From positions 2,866,176-2,930,175 of the forward strand of contig NZ_CP051236.1 of the NCBI RefSeq assembly GCF_017794765.1: a stretch of DNA of 64,000 nt, read 5' to 3'. Origin of the DNA: Nitratireductor sp. (lineage in GTDB: Bacteria; Pseudomonadota; Alphaproteobacteria; Rhizobiales; Rhizobiaceae). This document shows positions 45,421-54,750 of the stretch, one piece after another. Both the position numbers and the translations under genes were made by a program. Position 1 is the first letter of the stretch, and every line of letters begins with the position of its first letter. The notes below the pieces were generated by a model that saw only the letters and a program-made list of their open reading frames with translations, was not told where the DNA came from and searched no databases.

Positions 45421-45495
45421 TCCCCGGTAGCTCAGTGGTAGAGCAACCGGCTGTTAACCGGTTGGTCGCTGGTTCGAATCCGGCCCGGGGAGCCA
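45421..45495 (+). tRNA. tRNA-Asn (GTT)
   Basis: 75 nt with encoded CCA. Acceptor TCCCCGG (45421-45427) pairs with CCGGGGA (45485-45491), G73 discriminator. Anticodon loop CTGTTAA gives GTT. T-arm GGTTCGAATCC. No repeat of its 3' end was seen downstream, so there is no sign of an integrated element. Confidence 0.98.
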
Positions 45496-45729
45496 TTCTT
45501 TATCAAGAGCCGTCCGATATTGTGCCAGCCGCCTTTCGGCCGGACTGCGTTCGCTGGCGGTTTGCCGCCTTTGCGTGCTAATTGTCACCACCTGATCCTT
45601 GCAACTCCTCACGAAACCCGGGCCAGCGCGAATGGTTTGCGCCGCAAGAACGTTTCATCCTGTATGGATCCGGTCTAGTATAAACCGTAGCCGAGCGTGC
45701 TCGCACTGCGGAATTTGCGGGGATCTTTC

Positions 45730-47274
45730 TTGCCAGAAATCGAGTTGAAGCTTTTGCTGGAGAAACAGCAAGTGCCCGACACTCTCGCGCGCATCGAGCG
45801 ACTACCTACCGCAACACGCAGGATACGCGGCACACGGCATCTGCACAGCCTCTATTTCGACACGTCGGAAGGTGCTCTGCGCGAAAATGGAATTACGCTG
45901 CGTCTTCGGTGCACGGGCACGCAATGGCTGCAAACGATCAAGCTCGACGGCTCCATCAAAGGCGGTCTGTCCAGGGTCACCGAAATCGAGCGGATGGTTC
46001 CTGCGGGCGTGGTTTCCATCGATGCAATCGAAAACGAGGAAGTCCGGGATCGCATCACACGGCTCGTTAAGAACACCCAACTCCAAACGGTTGCTGAAAC
46101 CCGCATACGCCGCACGCAGGTCGACCTTCATCTCGACGACGGTACAAAAGCCGAAATCGCTTTAGACAGCGGCGCCGTGAAGGCAGCAGGACGCAGCGCC
46201 CCTCTCCATGAGCTCGAGATCGAGTTGATCGAGGGACACCCAACCGGCCTCTACAGAGGCGCACGCATGATACTGCCGGATGGCGCCCTGAGGTTTTCCC
46301 GCTTCTCCAAGGCGGCACGCAGTGTTCTCCTGGCCAAACACGGTTACATTGAGCCCCCTGCCGTGCCCCGCAAGGCAGTTCGCGTGCCGATTACCCGAAA
46401 GAGCAGCATTGGCGAAGCAGCCGAGGACATGCTGCAGGAATGTCTGGCGCAGATTTCAGCAAACATCGAGGCTGTCCGGAAAACCGAGGATATGGAAGGC
46501 CCACATCAATTGCGCATTGGCCTTCGGAGGCTGCGCAGCGCGCTTTCCCTGTTCAACAGGGTGATCGAACCCTCCATTGTTATCCAGTTTGCAAATGAGG
46601 CACGCTGGTTGGGCCACGAGGTCGGGCGCTTGCGCGATCTTGACGTCGTCCTCAACGATGTCGCCCGCCCTTTCTATGCCAGAATTCACCGGGAACCCGG
46701 CGCAAACCTCGTTTTGAGCACACTTGAGCGGCACGCCCGTAAGGTTCGTGCCGATCTCCGGCATACGCTGTCTACAGAGCGCGTGAACGTCTTTTTGCTT
46801 GGTCTCTCCGAATTGATCCAGACAGGTCTTCGCACACCGGCAAAACCCAACCGAAAACTCAAAGATCTGGCAGATGAGAAACTGGAAAAACGGTGGAACC
46901 ACCTCCTCACCCGGGCTGAAGGGATCGAGAGCTTCGCCACGGATCAGAAACACGCGTTGCGCAAGGCGCTGAAAAAGCTCCGCTATGCGATAGAGTTCCT
47001 CGGCCCCCTCTACGCGCCTGCCGATGTGAAGCGATTATCGAGCCGGCTGAAAACGCTGCAAACGATGTTTGGCAGTCTGAACGACGCAGCCGTGACCCAG
47101 TTGATTCTCTGCAGGCCGCCACTCTCCTCCATCAACGACCCGTCCGCGCAACGCGCCATCGGCCGCCTGTTGGGAGCCTGTGAAACACGCAGCGTCTATG
47201 ATTGGCCCGCCACGATCGAAGACTGGAAGCGATTGCAGGCGTTCCGCCCGTTCTGGCAGCATTCCCAGCCGTAG
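45730..47274 (+). CDS. CYTH-CHAD domain protein, inorganic triphosphatase-like
   Basis: 514 aa. The N-terminal CYTH domain (residues ~1-200) begins PEIELKLLL, the ExExK signature of the triphosphate-tunnel fold, with further basic and acidic tunnel residues (LRLRCTG, ELEIELIEG). The C-terminal CHAD domain (~225-500) has HQLRIGLRRLRSALSLF and KALKKLRYAIEFL, the conserved His/Lys/Arg helices that bind polyphosphate. The architecture matches YgiF-type inorganic triphosphatases. The start is taken as TTG at 45730, with GGGGA six bases before it, which gives the standard N-terminus; a GTG at 45697 is the alternative. Confidence 0.9.
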   Translation: MPEIELKLLLEKQQVPDTLARIERLPTATRRIRGTRHLHSLYFDTSEGALRENGITLRLRCTGTQWLQTIKLDGSIKGGLSRVTEIERMVPAGVVSIDAIENEEVRDRITRLVKNTQLQTVAETRIRRTQVDLHLDDGTKAEIALDSGAVKAAGRSAPLHELEIELIEGHPTGLYRGARMILPDGALRFSRFSKAARSVLLAKHGYIEPPAVPRKAVRVPITRKSSIGEAAEDMLQECLAQISANIEAVRKTEDMEGPHQLRIGLRRLRSALSLFNRVIEPSIVIQFANEARWLGHEVGRLRDLDVVLNDVARPFYARIHREPGANLVLSTLERHARKVRADLRHTLSTERVNVFLLGLSELIQTGLRTPAKPNRKLKDLADEKLEKRWNHLLTRAEGIESFATDQKHALRKALKKLRYAIEFLGPLYAPADVKRLSSRLKTLQTMFGSLNDAAVTQLILCRPPLSSINDPSAQRAIGRLLGACETRSVYDWPATIEDWKRLQAFRPFWQHSQP

Positions 47275-47419
47275 GTCGGCGCTCTTGCTGAATGCTGTCC
47301 CTCGAACACGCCCGTCCCTGTGCACGACCCGAACACGGATGCGTGAGCTGCCTGAGATCGACGGAACGTTTTTAAACCGCACCGATTGTATGTGAACACA
47401 CCAGATTCGGGCGGGAACC

Positions 47420-47662
47420 ATGAAACAGCAACCTGACACACGGCCTCATACCTCGCTGGCCACTTTATCGCGCGCGCTTCCAAACGACATCGTTGCGGCC
47501 CTCGACCGCTTCAGCGCCATGGAGGGCGCCGGGATGACCCGTGAGCAGGCGCTCCTCACAGCACTCAGAACATGGGCTCTTTCGAAGGGGCTTCTAAAGA
47601 CGCAGGAAGGTGGCCGTGAGGGCTTGCGCCCCGAACAACTCAACGCCACAAACGATGATTGA
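47420..47662 (+). CDS. Small hypothetical protein, ribbon-helix-helix-like
   Basis: 80 aa. LSRALPNDIVAALDRFSAMEGAGMTREQALLTALRTWA has the strand-helix-helix spacing of ribbon-helix-helix DNA-binding proteins, but this is a weak resemblance. It ends 23 bases before the photolyase ATG on the same strand, so the two are probably co-transcribed. If it is a regulator, photolyase is the obvious target. Confidence 0.6.
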   Translation: MKQQPDTRPHTSLATLSRALPNDIVAALDRFSAMEGAGMTREQALLTALRTWALSKGLLKTQEGGREGLRPEQLNATNDD

Positions 47663-47685
47663 TCCTCATGTGCATGGGAGAGTGC

Positions 47686-49134
47686 ATGGTCCCCGATGAT
47701 GAGCGTCCGGTGCTGCTCCTGTTCCGGCATGATTTGCGCCTCAGCGATAATCTTGCCCTTTGCGCCGCCGCGGGAACAGGGCGTCCGGTTGTCGCCGCCT
47801 TTGTTCTCGAGGAGACAAGCAAAGGCGCTCGAACACTCGGCGGCGCGCGCCGCTGGTGGCTTCACCACAGTCTTGCGGCGTTGAGGGAAGAGCTCGGAAA
47901 GCTTGGCCTGCACCTGGTTCTGCGTGCCGGCCCCATGGTCGAGATCGCCATTTCGCTGGCCGAGGAAACCCATGCAGGCGCCGTTTACTGGAATCGGCGT
48001 TACGACCCCGCAGGCATGGCAACCGACACTCTGTTGAAAGCCACTCTCAAAGAGCGCGGGATCGAAACGGACAGTTTCTCCGGGCACCTGCTTCACGAGC
48101 CCTGGCGTTTGAAGACCGGATCTGGAGGCCCCTACCGGGTCTTCACGCCTTTCTGGCGTTCCATGATGGAATCCATACACCCGCGCCCACCGGCCGACGC
48201 ACCCGAAATGATCACGCCCTACAGGGATGATTTGCCGGGCGACGCACTTGAAGACTGGAACCTTCTTCCAAAGAAGCCCGATTGGTCGAAAGGCCTGCAG
48301 GAAAGCTGGACGCCAGGCGAGGCTGGCGCGCGCGAAAGACTGGCGGACTTCATCAACGGCACCGGCGAGAACTACAGATCCCGTCGCGACCTCATGGCCG
48401 AAACTGGCACCTCCGGTCTCTCACCGCATCTTGCGCATGGTGAGATCACCCCATTTCAGATCTGGCAGGCATTGGAAGGTGAAAGCGAGATCGGCGAGGA
48501 GGATCTGCAGACGTTTCGCAGGGAGATCGGCTGGCGCGAATTCTGCTGGCACCTCCTGTTCCACAACCCGAAATTTGCCACAGAAAACTTCAACCGTAAT
48601 TTCGACGCCTTTCCCTGGCGAGACGACCAGAATGCGCTGCAAAGCTGGCAGCGCGGCGAAACGGGTTACCCCGTTGTCGATGCGGCCATGCGCCAGCTTT
48701 GGCAGACCGGCTGGATGCACAACCGGGCGAGGATGGTTGTCGCTTCATTCCTCGTAAAACATCTGGGCATCCATTGGCGCAAAGGCGAGGAATGGTTCTG
48801 GGACACACTTGTTGATGCCGACCCCGCCTCCAACCCGGCCAACTGGCAGTGGGTGGCAGGGTCCGGTGCCGATGCTGCACCGTTCTTCCGCATCTTCAAT
48901 CCCGTTCTGCAGGGAGAAAAATTCGACCCGGTGGGAAAATTCGCGCGCCGATACGTGCCCGAACTCGCCGCCCTCCCCGACAAACATTTGCATCAGCCAT
49001 GGAAAGCTCCTCAAAGCGCTCTTGAGAAGGCTGAGATAGAACTCGGCAAAACCTACCCACGCCCGATAGTCGACCACAGGGCAGCCCGCGAACGCGCGCT
49101 CCTCGCGTATAAATCAGTCAGGAATGCAGGCTGA
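47686..49134 (+). CDS. phrB: Deoxyribodipyrimidine photolyase, class I
   Basis: Light-driven repair of cyclobutane pyrimidine dimers; 482 aa. The N-terminal antenna-binding alpha/beta domain starts VLLLFRHDLRLSDN. The C-terminal FAD domain shows LSPHLAHGEITPFQIWQ, WREFCWHLLF, GYPVVDAAMRQLWQTGWMHNRARM and WQWVAGSGADAAPFFRIFNP, including the Trp electron-transfer chain and the N-rich active site. The start at 47686 has GGGAGA four bases upstream; the frame is open from a TTG at 47659. Confidence 0.96.
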   Translation: MVPDDERPVLLLFRHDLRLSDNLALCAAAGTGRPVVAAFVLEETSKGARTLGGARRWWLHHSLAALREELGKLGLHLVLRAGPMVEIAISLAEETHAGAVYWNRRYDPAGMATDTLLKATLKERGIETDSFSGHLLHEPWRLKTGSGGPYRVFTPFWRSMMESIHPRPPADAPEMITPYRDDLPGDALEDWNLLPKKPDWSKGLQESWTPGEAGARERLADFINGTGENYRSRRDLMAETGTSGLSPHLAHGEITPFQIWQALEGESEIGEEDLQTFRREIGWREFCWHLLFHNPKFATENFNRNFDAFPWRDDQNALQSWQRGETGYPVVDAAMRQLWQTGWMHNRARMVVASFLVKHLGIHWRKGEEWFWDTLVDADPASNPANWQWVAGSGADAAPFFRIFNPVLQGEKFDPVGKFARRYVPELAALPDKHLHQPWKAPQSALEKAEIELGKTYPRPIVDHRAARERALLAYKSVRNAG

Positions 49135-49143
49135 GCACCCCTG

Positions 49144-49440
49144 TCAGCCGGACTTTCTGGAAACGAAATCCGCCGCGACGCGCATCTCCCGAAGAGGCCG
49201 CACTTTTGCAGTGCATGCCTGGTAGGTCGGATGAGCCTTGTAAGCGGCGAGCGCTGCTTCGTCGCGGAATTCCGCGTAAACAATGACATCCACCTCGGTG
49301 CCGATCTGATCGACCTTGCGGTTGAGACCGACTTCAAAAAAATCCGAATGCGGAATGTCGGCCAGCATACCAAGCCCCTCCGCAATGCGGCCCACATCCG
49401 CCTCATCTTTGGCACTGAAGAAAACGATGTGTCGAATCAC
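49144..49440 (-). CDS. Dabb family protein (stress-responsive alpha/beta barrel)
   Basis: 98 aa dimeric ferredoxin-like barrel. MIRHIVFFSAKDEADVGRI at the start, then FEVGLNRKV and DVIVYAEFRDEAALAAYKAHP, are typical of the Dabb family. Members include stress-induced proteins and some cyclases; no specific reaction can be inferred. Convergent with the photolyase, nine bases apart. Confidence 0.9.
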   Translation of the reverse strand: MIRHIVFFSAKDEADVGRIAEGLGMLADIPHSDFFEVGLNRKVDQIGTEVDVIVYAEFRDEAALAAYKAHPTYQACTAKVRPLREMRVAADFVSRKSG

Positions 49441-49563
49441 GGGCCTGCCTCCTGAAATCGTGTCCGCAAATCGCGCTGCAGGGCCCGAATGTCAATGCAT
49501 CGTCACGCCGCAGGAGTGGATTCAAATTCTCAAAGTCATCGAGCAAAGGGCTGTTCCGGAAAG

Positions 49564-49593
49564 AAAAAAGGCCGAGCGCAAAGCCCGGCCTTT
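49564..49593 (-). terminator. Terminator after the Tat-exported phosphodiesterase gene
   Basis: AAAGGCCG (49567-49574) pairs with CGGCCTTT (49586-49593); on the minus strand it continues into a T-run (complement of the A-run at 49564-49569). Confidence 0.8.
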
Positions 49594-49608
49594 CAGGAAC
49601 TCCATTGC

Positions 49609-51585
49609 CTAGAGCGTAATGCGATAGAGGGCAAAACCCTCCTGCCCTTCGCCGGCGGATTCAATTGCTACACCTTTGATGCTCGAAACGAACTCCGCTC
49701 CCTTGGGCCCTGTCTCGAACAGGACTGATGTGTGCGGTAGTTGTTTGAAGGCCCAGTTGGCATCAGCCGTCGGGTTGATCGTCCCCTGCTCCACGATATA
49801 GCGCACAATCACATCACGGTTCGTGTCAGGGGCAGCAAAGACCACCTTGTCAGGGCCGATACCGGGGAAGTTGCCGCCACCGCCTGCACGATAATTGTTA
49901 GTCGCTACGATGAATTTCTGAGCCGGGTCGATCGCCTCGCCATTGAACTGCAAGTCCACGATACGGCTCGCATCCGCGTTCAGGAGCTCTCCCTTGGATG
50001 AGTATTTCGGCGGCTGCGACAGGTCGATCCGATAGGTCATGCCATCGATCACGTCGAAATTGTAGGAAGGGAAAGATGGATCGAGCAGAGGCTGGTCTGC
50101 CTTGCCAGGTTCCACCTGGTTGAAAATTCCGGCGGACATCTCCAGCCATTCCTTCACATCCGCACCCGACACCAGAACCGCCTGCACCGTGTTGGGATAA
50201 AGATAAAGATCGGCGACGTTCTTGATCGCCACATCGCCAGCCGGCACGTCCGTGTAATAATCCGGGCCGCCGCGACCGCCGGCCTTGAAGGGCGCTGCTG
50301 CCGACAACACGGGCAAATCCCTGTATTCACCGTCCTTCAGCATGTCGGTGATGTACCAGATCTGCGCCTGGCTCACGATCTGCACGGATGGGTCGTCGGC
50401 CACCAGCGCGAAGTAGGAATGCAGGGGCGCGGATGTCTTGCCGACAGCCGTACGCACATACTTCAGCGTCGCTTCGTGGTCTTCACGCACAGCCACTTCA
50501 ACTTCCGCTTTGCTTTCGACAAGAGGCTCGGTCTGGCGTTCCACCCGCTTGAAGATCGGGCGCGCTTCGGAAGTCGCATTCACCACCACCCAGCTCTGCC
50601 CGTCCCGCTCCAGAAGCAGGTCAATGAGCCCCAGATGCGAACCCCAGAAGCCACCCATCACGGCCGGTTTGCCGCCGATCGTGCCCCTGGCATTGTCCAC
50701 GCCTTCGATCCCCTCAAACTTCGGACCGGGAAAGTCGAGATGGCTATGGCCGGTCACGATGGCGTCGATACCCTCAACGCCGGCAAGAAGCAGCGAGGCG
50801 TTCTCGAGGTTTTCCGCATACTGTGCCGGGCCGACACCGGAATGCGACAGCGCCACCACGATATCGGCGCCCTCCTCGCGCATCTGCGGCACCCAGGCTT
50901 CCGCCGCTCGCACAATGTCCCGCGTCATCGCCTTGCCGGTCAGATGTTTGGAATCCCAGCTCATGATCTGCGGAGGCACAAAGCCGATCAGGCCGACACG
51001 AATGGGGAGTTCCTTTCCGCTACCATCCTTCACCATCCGGTCAAGGATCACGTAAGGTTTCAGGAACAGGTCATCGTCGCGTCCGTTTGCCGCGAGGTCC
51101 CCTTTGGTCAAATTGGCGCAGACGAAGGGAAAATTGGCCCCCGCAAGCACCTTGAACATGAAATCGAGCCCGTAATTGAATTCGTGATTGCCCAGCGTCG
51201 AACAATCGTAGCCCAGCGTGTTCATGCCCTTGATCACCGGGTGAACGTCACCTTCACGCATGCCGCGCTCATAGGCGATATAGTCCCCCATGGGATTGCC
51301 CTGGAGGAAATCGCCATTGTCGACGAGTATGGAATTCGTGGCCTCCGCCCGGATCGCATCGATGATGGAGGCCGTGCGGGCGAGCCCCATCGTGTCATTG
51401 GGCTTGTCGGCATAGTAATCGTAAGGAAGGACGTGGACGTGCAGATCCGTGGTTTCCATGATGCGCAAATGCGCCTGGTTCACCGAAGCCCTGGCCGAAA
51501 AAGGGTGCATCAGCACCAGAGAACCTGCGGCAGCAGAGCCTGCCAAGAACGAACGGCGGGACATGGATGCGGATGCGGACATCAT
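49609..51585 (-). CDS. cpdB: Bifunctional 2',3'-cyclic-nucleotide 2'-phosphodiesterase/3'-nucleotidase
   Basis: Periplasmic enzyme of 658 aa that releases phosphate and nucleosides from 2',3'-cyclic nucleotides. The N-terminus is a twin-arginine signal (MSRRSFLAGSAAAGSLVL) cut after ARA, so export uses the TatABC encoded in this window. Metallophosphatase motifs are TTDLHVHVLPYDYY, DNGDFLQGNPMGDY, LGNHEFNYG, SHSGVG and GHSHLDFPG. The C-terminal 5'-nucleotidase domain has ATNNYRAGGGGNFPG. The start at 51585 has AGGAGAG upstream; the frame extends to 51855 without support. Confidence 0.95.
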   Translation of the reverse strand: MMSASASMSRRSFLAGSAAAGSLVLMHPFSARASVNQAHLRIMETTDLHVHVLPYDYYADKPNDTMGLARTASIIDAIRAEATNSILVDNGDFLQGNPMGDYIAYERGMREGDVHPVIKGMNTLGYDCSTLGNHEFNYGLDFMFKVLAGANFPFVCANLTKGDLAANGRDDDLFLKPYVILDRMVKDGSGKELPIRVGLIGFVPPQIMSWDSKHLTGKAMTRDIVRAAEAWVPQMREEGADIVVALSHSGVGPAQYAENLENASLLLAGVEGIDAIVTGHSHLDFPGPKFEGIEGVDNARGTIGGKPAVMGGFWGSHLGLIDLLLERDGQSWVVVNATSEARPIFKRVERQTEPLVESKAEVEVAVREDHEATLKYVRTAVGKTSAPLHSYFALVADDPSVQIVSQAQIWYITDMLKDGEYRDLPVLSAAAPFKAGGRGGPDYYTDVPAGDVAIKNVADLYLYPNTVQAVLVSGADVKEWLEMSAGIFNQVEPGKADQPLLDPSFPSYNFDVIDGMTYRIDLSQPPKYSSKGELLNADASRIVDLQFNGEAIDPAQKFIVATNNYRAGGGGNFPGIGPDKVVFAAPDTNRDVIVRYIVEQGTINPTADANWAFKQLPHTSVLFETGPKGAEFVSSIKGVAIESAGEGQEGFALYRITL

Positions 51586-51789
51586 GATCGTCTCTCCTGG
51601 GCCTTTGAAAAGAACCGGCGAAGGAGCATGATTGCGCCGTCGCGTTGAGAGTTCCAGCAAAATCTGATGACGCCCGCGTGACACACGACCCGTACCGTTC
51701 GACGAGGCCCTCCCGTCGTATTCTGAACAGCATCCTGGCAGAAGCTGCTGCAGCTTCATCGCAGCCGCCCCGATAATCACCGAGGAGAA

Positions 51790-52446
51790 ATGCCGATGAG
51801 CGATGAAGCGGACAAAAGCAGCAAACCCTATGCGTCTCCACCCTGCTTCATGCACGAACTGGCAGACGGGGCCGATACATCACATGAAGAAGCCTGGCCC
51901 GAGGTCCGCCGATGGCGCCGGGCCACGCGCGACCGCCTGATCGCCGAGCGCCTCGCAGTCCCGGTCGCCGAGCGCATCCGCCTTGCGGACATCGTCGCGC
52001 GAAAGCTCGACACTCTGATCGGTGATCCATCAGGCCGCGTGGTCGGGCTTTACTGGCCGTTTCGGGGCGAACCGGACCTGCGCCCATGGCTTGCCACTCT
52101 CCATGATCGCGGTGCCACGACAGCCCTGCCGGTCGTCATCCAGAAAGCCGCTCCCCTCGTCTTTCGCCCCTATTGTCCGGGAGACCGGCTTGAACGCGGG
52201 GTCTGGAACATACCTGTTCCGGTAGTCGACGAGGAGAACATTCCCGACATCATAGTCTCGCCGCTGGTCGGTTTCGATGCAGCCGGTTACCGACTGGGCT
52301 ATGGCGGCGGATTTTATGATCGGACCATCGCCGCTCTGCCAAAAAGACCGCTTCTCATCGGCATCGGATATGACTTCGCAGAATTGTCCACGATCTACCC
52401 GCAGCCGCATGACATCCCGATGGATCATATCGTCACTGCCGGCTGA
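51790..52446 (+). CDS. 5-formyltetrahydrofolate cyclo-ligase family protein
   Basis: 218 aa. The family signature GYRLGYGGGFYDRTIAAL lies near the C-terminus (about 165-182), with VGLYWPFRGEPDLRPW and the ATP-binding basic cluster RRATRDRLIAERL in the N-terminal half. The enzyme converts 5-formyl-THF to methenyl-THF. A 30-40-residue N-terminal extension (ASPPCFMHELADG) precedes the usual start and is unexplained. AGGAG lies four bases upstream of the ATG. I looked upstream for a 6S RNA, a frequent neighbour of this gene, and saw only a 7-bp hairpin (51741-51757). Confidence 0.88.
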   Translation: MPMSDEADKSSKPYASPPCFMHELADGADTSHEEAWPEVRRWRRATRDRLIAERLAVPVAERIRLADIVARKLDTLIGDPSGRVVGLYWPFRGEPDLRPWLATLHDRGATTALPVVIQKAAPLVFRPYCPGDRLERGVWNIPVPVVDEENIPDIIVSPLVGFDAAGYRLGYGGGFYDRTIAALPKRPLLIGIGYDFAELSTIYPQPHDIPMDHIVTAG

Positions 52447-52459
52447 ACCCGCCCCAGCG

Positions 52460-52933
52460 TCACGCCATCTGCGGTTTCAGCCCGACCCCGGTTCGGTCGA
52501 CAATTTCGCGCAGCGCAAACGCGGAGTTGATCTTGATCACGTGGGGCATGCCTGTAAGCCACTCCTTGTGAACCCGCTCATAATCCTGCAGGTCACGCGC
52601 CGCGATCCGCAGAATATAGTCGTACTCGCCGGACATGAGATGACAGGACACCACATTCGGGCATCGCTGCACCGCCGCCTCGAATTCGCTGAGTGTGCGT
52701 TCAAATTGACCGGAAAGCGAAATATGGACGATGACCGTGACACCATGGCCAAGGGCTGCATTTGAAAGCCGGGCATGGTATCCCCTGATGACGCCGCTCT
52801 TTTCCAGATTATCGAGGCGGCGCGAACAGGCCGATTGCGAAAGCCCCACCTTCTCCGCGAGCGCGGAATTGGAAATTCGTCCGTCCTTCTGCAGGACCTC
52901 AAGAATGGCGATATCAATCCTATCCAAGGCCAT
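52460..52933 (-). CDS. Lrp/AsnC family transcriptional regulator
   Basis: 157 aa. The N-terminal winged helix-turn-helix (LDRIDIAILEVLQKDGRISNSALAEKVGLS then SQSACSRRLDNLEKSGVI) is followed by an AsnC ligand-binding domain (VIVHISL ... VVSCHLMSGEYDYILRI). Divergent from ald with 151 bases between, and a TTTTGCGCAAAA palindrome lies in the gap. Inferred: an amino-acid-responsive activator of ald, as AldR/Lrp proteins are elsewhere. Confidence 0.93.
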   Translation of the reverse strand: MALDRIDIAILEVLQKDGRISNSALAEKVGLSQSACSRRLDNLEKSGVIRGYHARLSNAALGHGVTVIVHISLSGQFERTLSEFEAAVQRCPNVVSCHLMSGEYDYILRIAARDLQDYERVHKEWLTGMPHVIKINSAFALREIVDRTGVGLKPQMA

Positions 52934-52962
52934 TATTCGAATTTCCTCCCGGAACTTTGTAA

Positions 52963-52974
52963 TTTTGCGCAAAA
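52963..52974. promoter_or_regulatory. Palindrome in the lrp-ald intergenic region
   Basis: TTTTGCGCAAAA, a perfect 12-bp palindrome within an AT-rich stretch about 30 bases upstream of lrp and 110 upstream of ald. Lrp/AsnC proteins favour such AT-flanked palindromes, so this is the likely binding site. Confidence 0.5.
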
Positions 52975-53084
52975 AATAGCGAAAAATCCAGAAAAACGCA
53001 AACAACTTCGCAAAGACGTTCCGTGGTTTTTGTGGTCTCATTCAATGAGCCAGGAAAATCGCCACAATGCCCGGAGGAACGCCA

Positions 53085-54200
53085 ATGCGCGTCGGCTGCC
53101 CGAAAGAGATCAAGAATCACGAATATCGCGTCGGCCTGACGCCAGGTTCGGTGCGTGAATATGTGGCGCACGGGCACGATGTGCTCGTGGAAACCGGCGC
53201 GGGTGCGGGCATCGGCGCTGACGACAATGCCTATCGCGCAGCAGGCGCCACCATCGCCCGGTCGGCGGAGGAGGTCTTTTCCAGATCGGATATGATCGTC
53301 AAAGTCAAGGAACCGCAGCCCTCCGAATGGGTGCAGCTGCGTGAAGACCAGATCCTCTACACATATCTCCATCTGGCTCCGGATCCCGATCAGACCCGCG
53401 GCCTGATCGATTCCGGCGTCACCGCGATTGCCTACGAAACCGTGACCGATACGCGCGGCGGCCTCCCTCTTCTTGCTCCCATGTCAGAAGTCGCAGGCCG
53501 TCTTGCCATACAGGCCGGCGCGACAGCGCTGCAGAAGGCCAATGGTGGACGCGGCGTGCTGCTTGGCGGTGTTCCCGGTGTCCTTCCCGGCAAGGTCGCC
53601 ATTATCGGTGGCGGCGTTGTCGGCCTCAATGCGGCAAAGATGGCAGTTGGTCTGGGCGCAGATGTCACGATCATCGACCGCTCCATCCCCCGCCTGCGCG
53701 AACTGGATGACATCTTCAACGGCCGTGTCCATACGCGATACTCCACTGTTGAGGCCCTTGAGGAGGAGTGCTTCTCTTCCGATGTCATTGTCGGTGCCGT
53801 CCTCATTCCGGGCGCTGCAGCGCCCAAGCTTGTCACCCGCGAAATGCTGTCCGGCATGAAGAAGGGCGCCGTGCTGGTCGACGTCGCCATCGATCAGGGC
53901 GGCTGCTTTGAAACCTCCCATGCCACCACGCATTCCGATCCGACCTATGAGGTCGACGGCATCATCCACTATTGCGTGGCCAACATGCCGGGTGCCGTTC
54001 CCGTCACCTCTGCGCACGCGCTGAACAACGCCACTCTGCATTATGGCCTTCAGCTTGCCGACAAGGGGCTCAAGGCTCTGATCGACGATCAGAACCTGCG
54101 CAACGGCCTCAACGTCCATAAGGGCCGCATCACCAACCAGGCGGTTGCCGAAGCGCTCGGCTACGAAATGGCAGAGCCGAAATCCGCCCTTGCCGCCTGA
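53085..54200 (+). CDS. ald: Alanine dehydrogenase
   Basis: NAD-dependent reversible conversion of alanine to pyruvate and ammonia; 371 aa. N-terminal [20 protein letters not shown] carries the substrate-binding Arg; [10 protein letters not shown] has the catalytic Lys, and YTYLHLAPD the catalytic His. The Rossmann motif is [23 protein letters not shown] (~165-187). The start at 53085 has GGAGGAA a few bases upstream; an upstream in-frame ATG at 53067 is less favourable. Divergently transcribed from an Lrp-type regulator. Confidence 0.97.
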   Translation: MRVGCPKEIKNHEYRVGLTPGSVREYVAHGHDVLVETGAGAGIGADDNAYRAAGATIARSAEEVFSRSDMIVKVKEPQPSEWVQLREDQILYTYLHLAPDPDQTRGLIDSGVTAIAYETVTDTRGGLPLLAPMSEVAGRLAIQAGATALQKANGGRGVLLGGVPGVLPGKVAIIGGGVVGLNAAKMAVGLGADVTIIDRSIPRLRELDDIFNGRVHTRYSTVEALEEECFSSDVIVGAVLIPGAAAPKLVTREMLSGMKKGAVLVDVAIDQGGCFETSHATTHSDPTYEVDGIIHYCVANMPGAVPVTSAHALNNATLHYGLQLADKGLKALIDDQNLRNGLNVHKGRITNQAVAEALGYEMAEPKSALAA

Positions 54201-54224
54201 ACGCGAGTACCTTGCCTCCAGCGC

Positions 54225-54252
54225 GGCCCGCCGGAAACGGCGGGCCTTTTTT
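54225..54252 (+). terminator. Terminator after ald
   Basis: GGCCCGCCG (54225-54233) pairs with CGGCGGGCC (54238-54246) around a GAAA tetraloop, followed by six T. Strong intrinsic terminator. Confidence 0.9.
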
Positions 54253-54275
54253 CTCGGCATCCGAAATACTTGGCG

Positions 54276-54749
54276 TCAGGCTCGATCGATCCGCACCTGA
54301 TAGCAGTTGTATTGCGCCGAGCGCATGTGCAGATAGGCAATATCCTCGCGTTTCAGAAGATCGTGCGCTCGCGTGCAGATATCCTGTTTTGGCGTTATCG
54401 CGCCCGTTCCGTAGACAATCCGATCATCATGGCCGTAGCCGCGGAGCAGCCACTCAGTGCGGGCGCGGAACAGATCGGGCATCACATCGCTGTCGGGAGC
54501 CCGTTCACACTCTTCCGCGCAAAGAAATATCGGCCCTGTCTCGGCAAAGGGCTGGGTCCGCGGAAAGGGTCTGTAAGCAAGGGTGAGGTAGGGCTTTCCC
54601 TCGGCCACGGAACGCAGGCAGTGCCGACACGGTATGCCGTTTCCGCCCGAGATCCCCCTTTCCGGCTTCATCCCGTAGGCATCGGGCGCGCCATTGCGAA
54701 AAGCCTTGGCCTCATCGCTATCCATGGCCACGAATTTGATCAATCCCAT
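54276..54749 (-). CDS. DUF1203 domain-containing protein
   Basis: 157 aa, soluble, no signal. GIPCRHCLRSVAEGKPYLTLAYRPF and FAETGPIFLCAEECER match the DUF1203 family; the CxxC and later Cys/His could bind a metal or be redox-active. Function unknown. A perfect 10-bp hairpin covers its Shine-Dalgarno (54751-54781), implying control at translation. Convergent with ald. Confidence 0.85.
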   Translation of the reverse strand: MGLIKFVAMDSDEAKAFRNGAPDAYGMKPERGISGGNGIPCRHCLRSVAEGKPYLTLAYRPFPRTQPFAETGPIFLCAEECERAPDSDVMPDLFRARTEWLLRGYGHDDRIVYGTGAITPKQDICTRAHDLLKREDIAYLHMRSAQYNCYQVRIDRA

Positions 54750-54750
54750 G

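Noticed and set aside
45421..45729. tRNA-Asn as an integration site for a mobile element
   Set aside because: No repeat of the tRNA 3' end, integrase or composition shift nearby; the downstream CYTH-CHAD gene is chromosomal.
51586..51789. Possible 6S RNA upstream of the 5-FCL gene
   Set aside because: No long complementary ends with a central bubble; only a 7-bp hairpin at 51741-51757.
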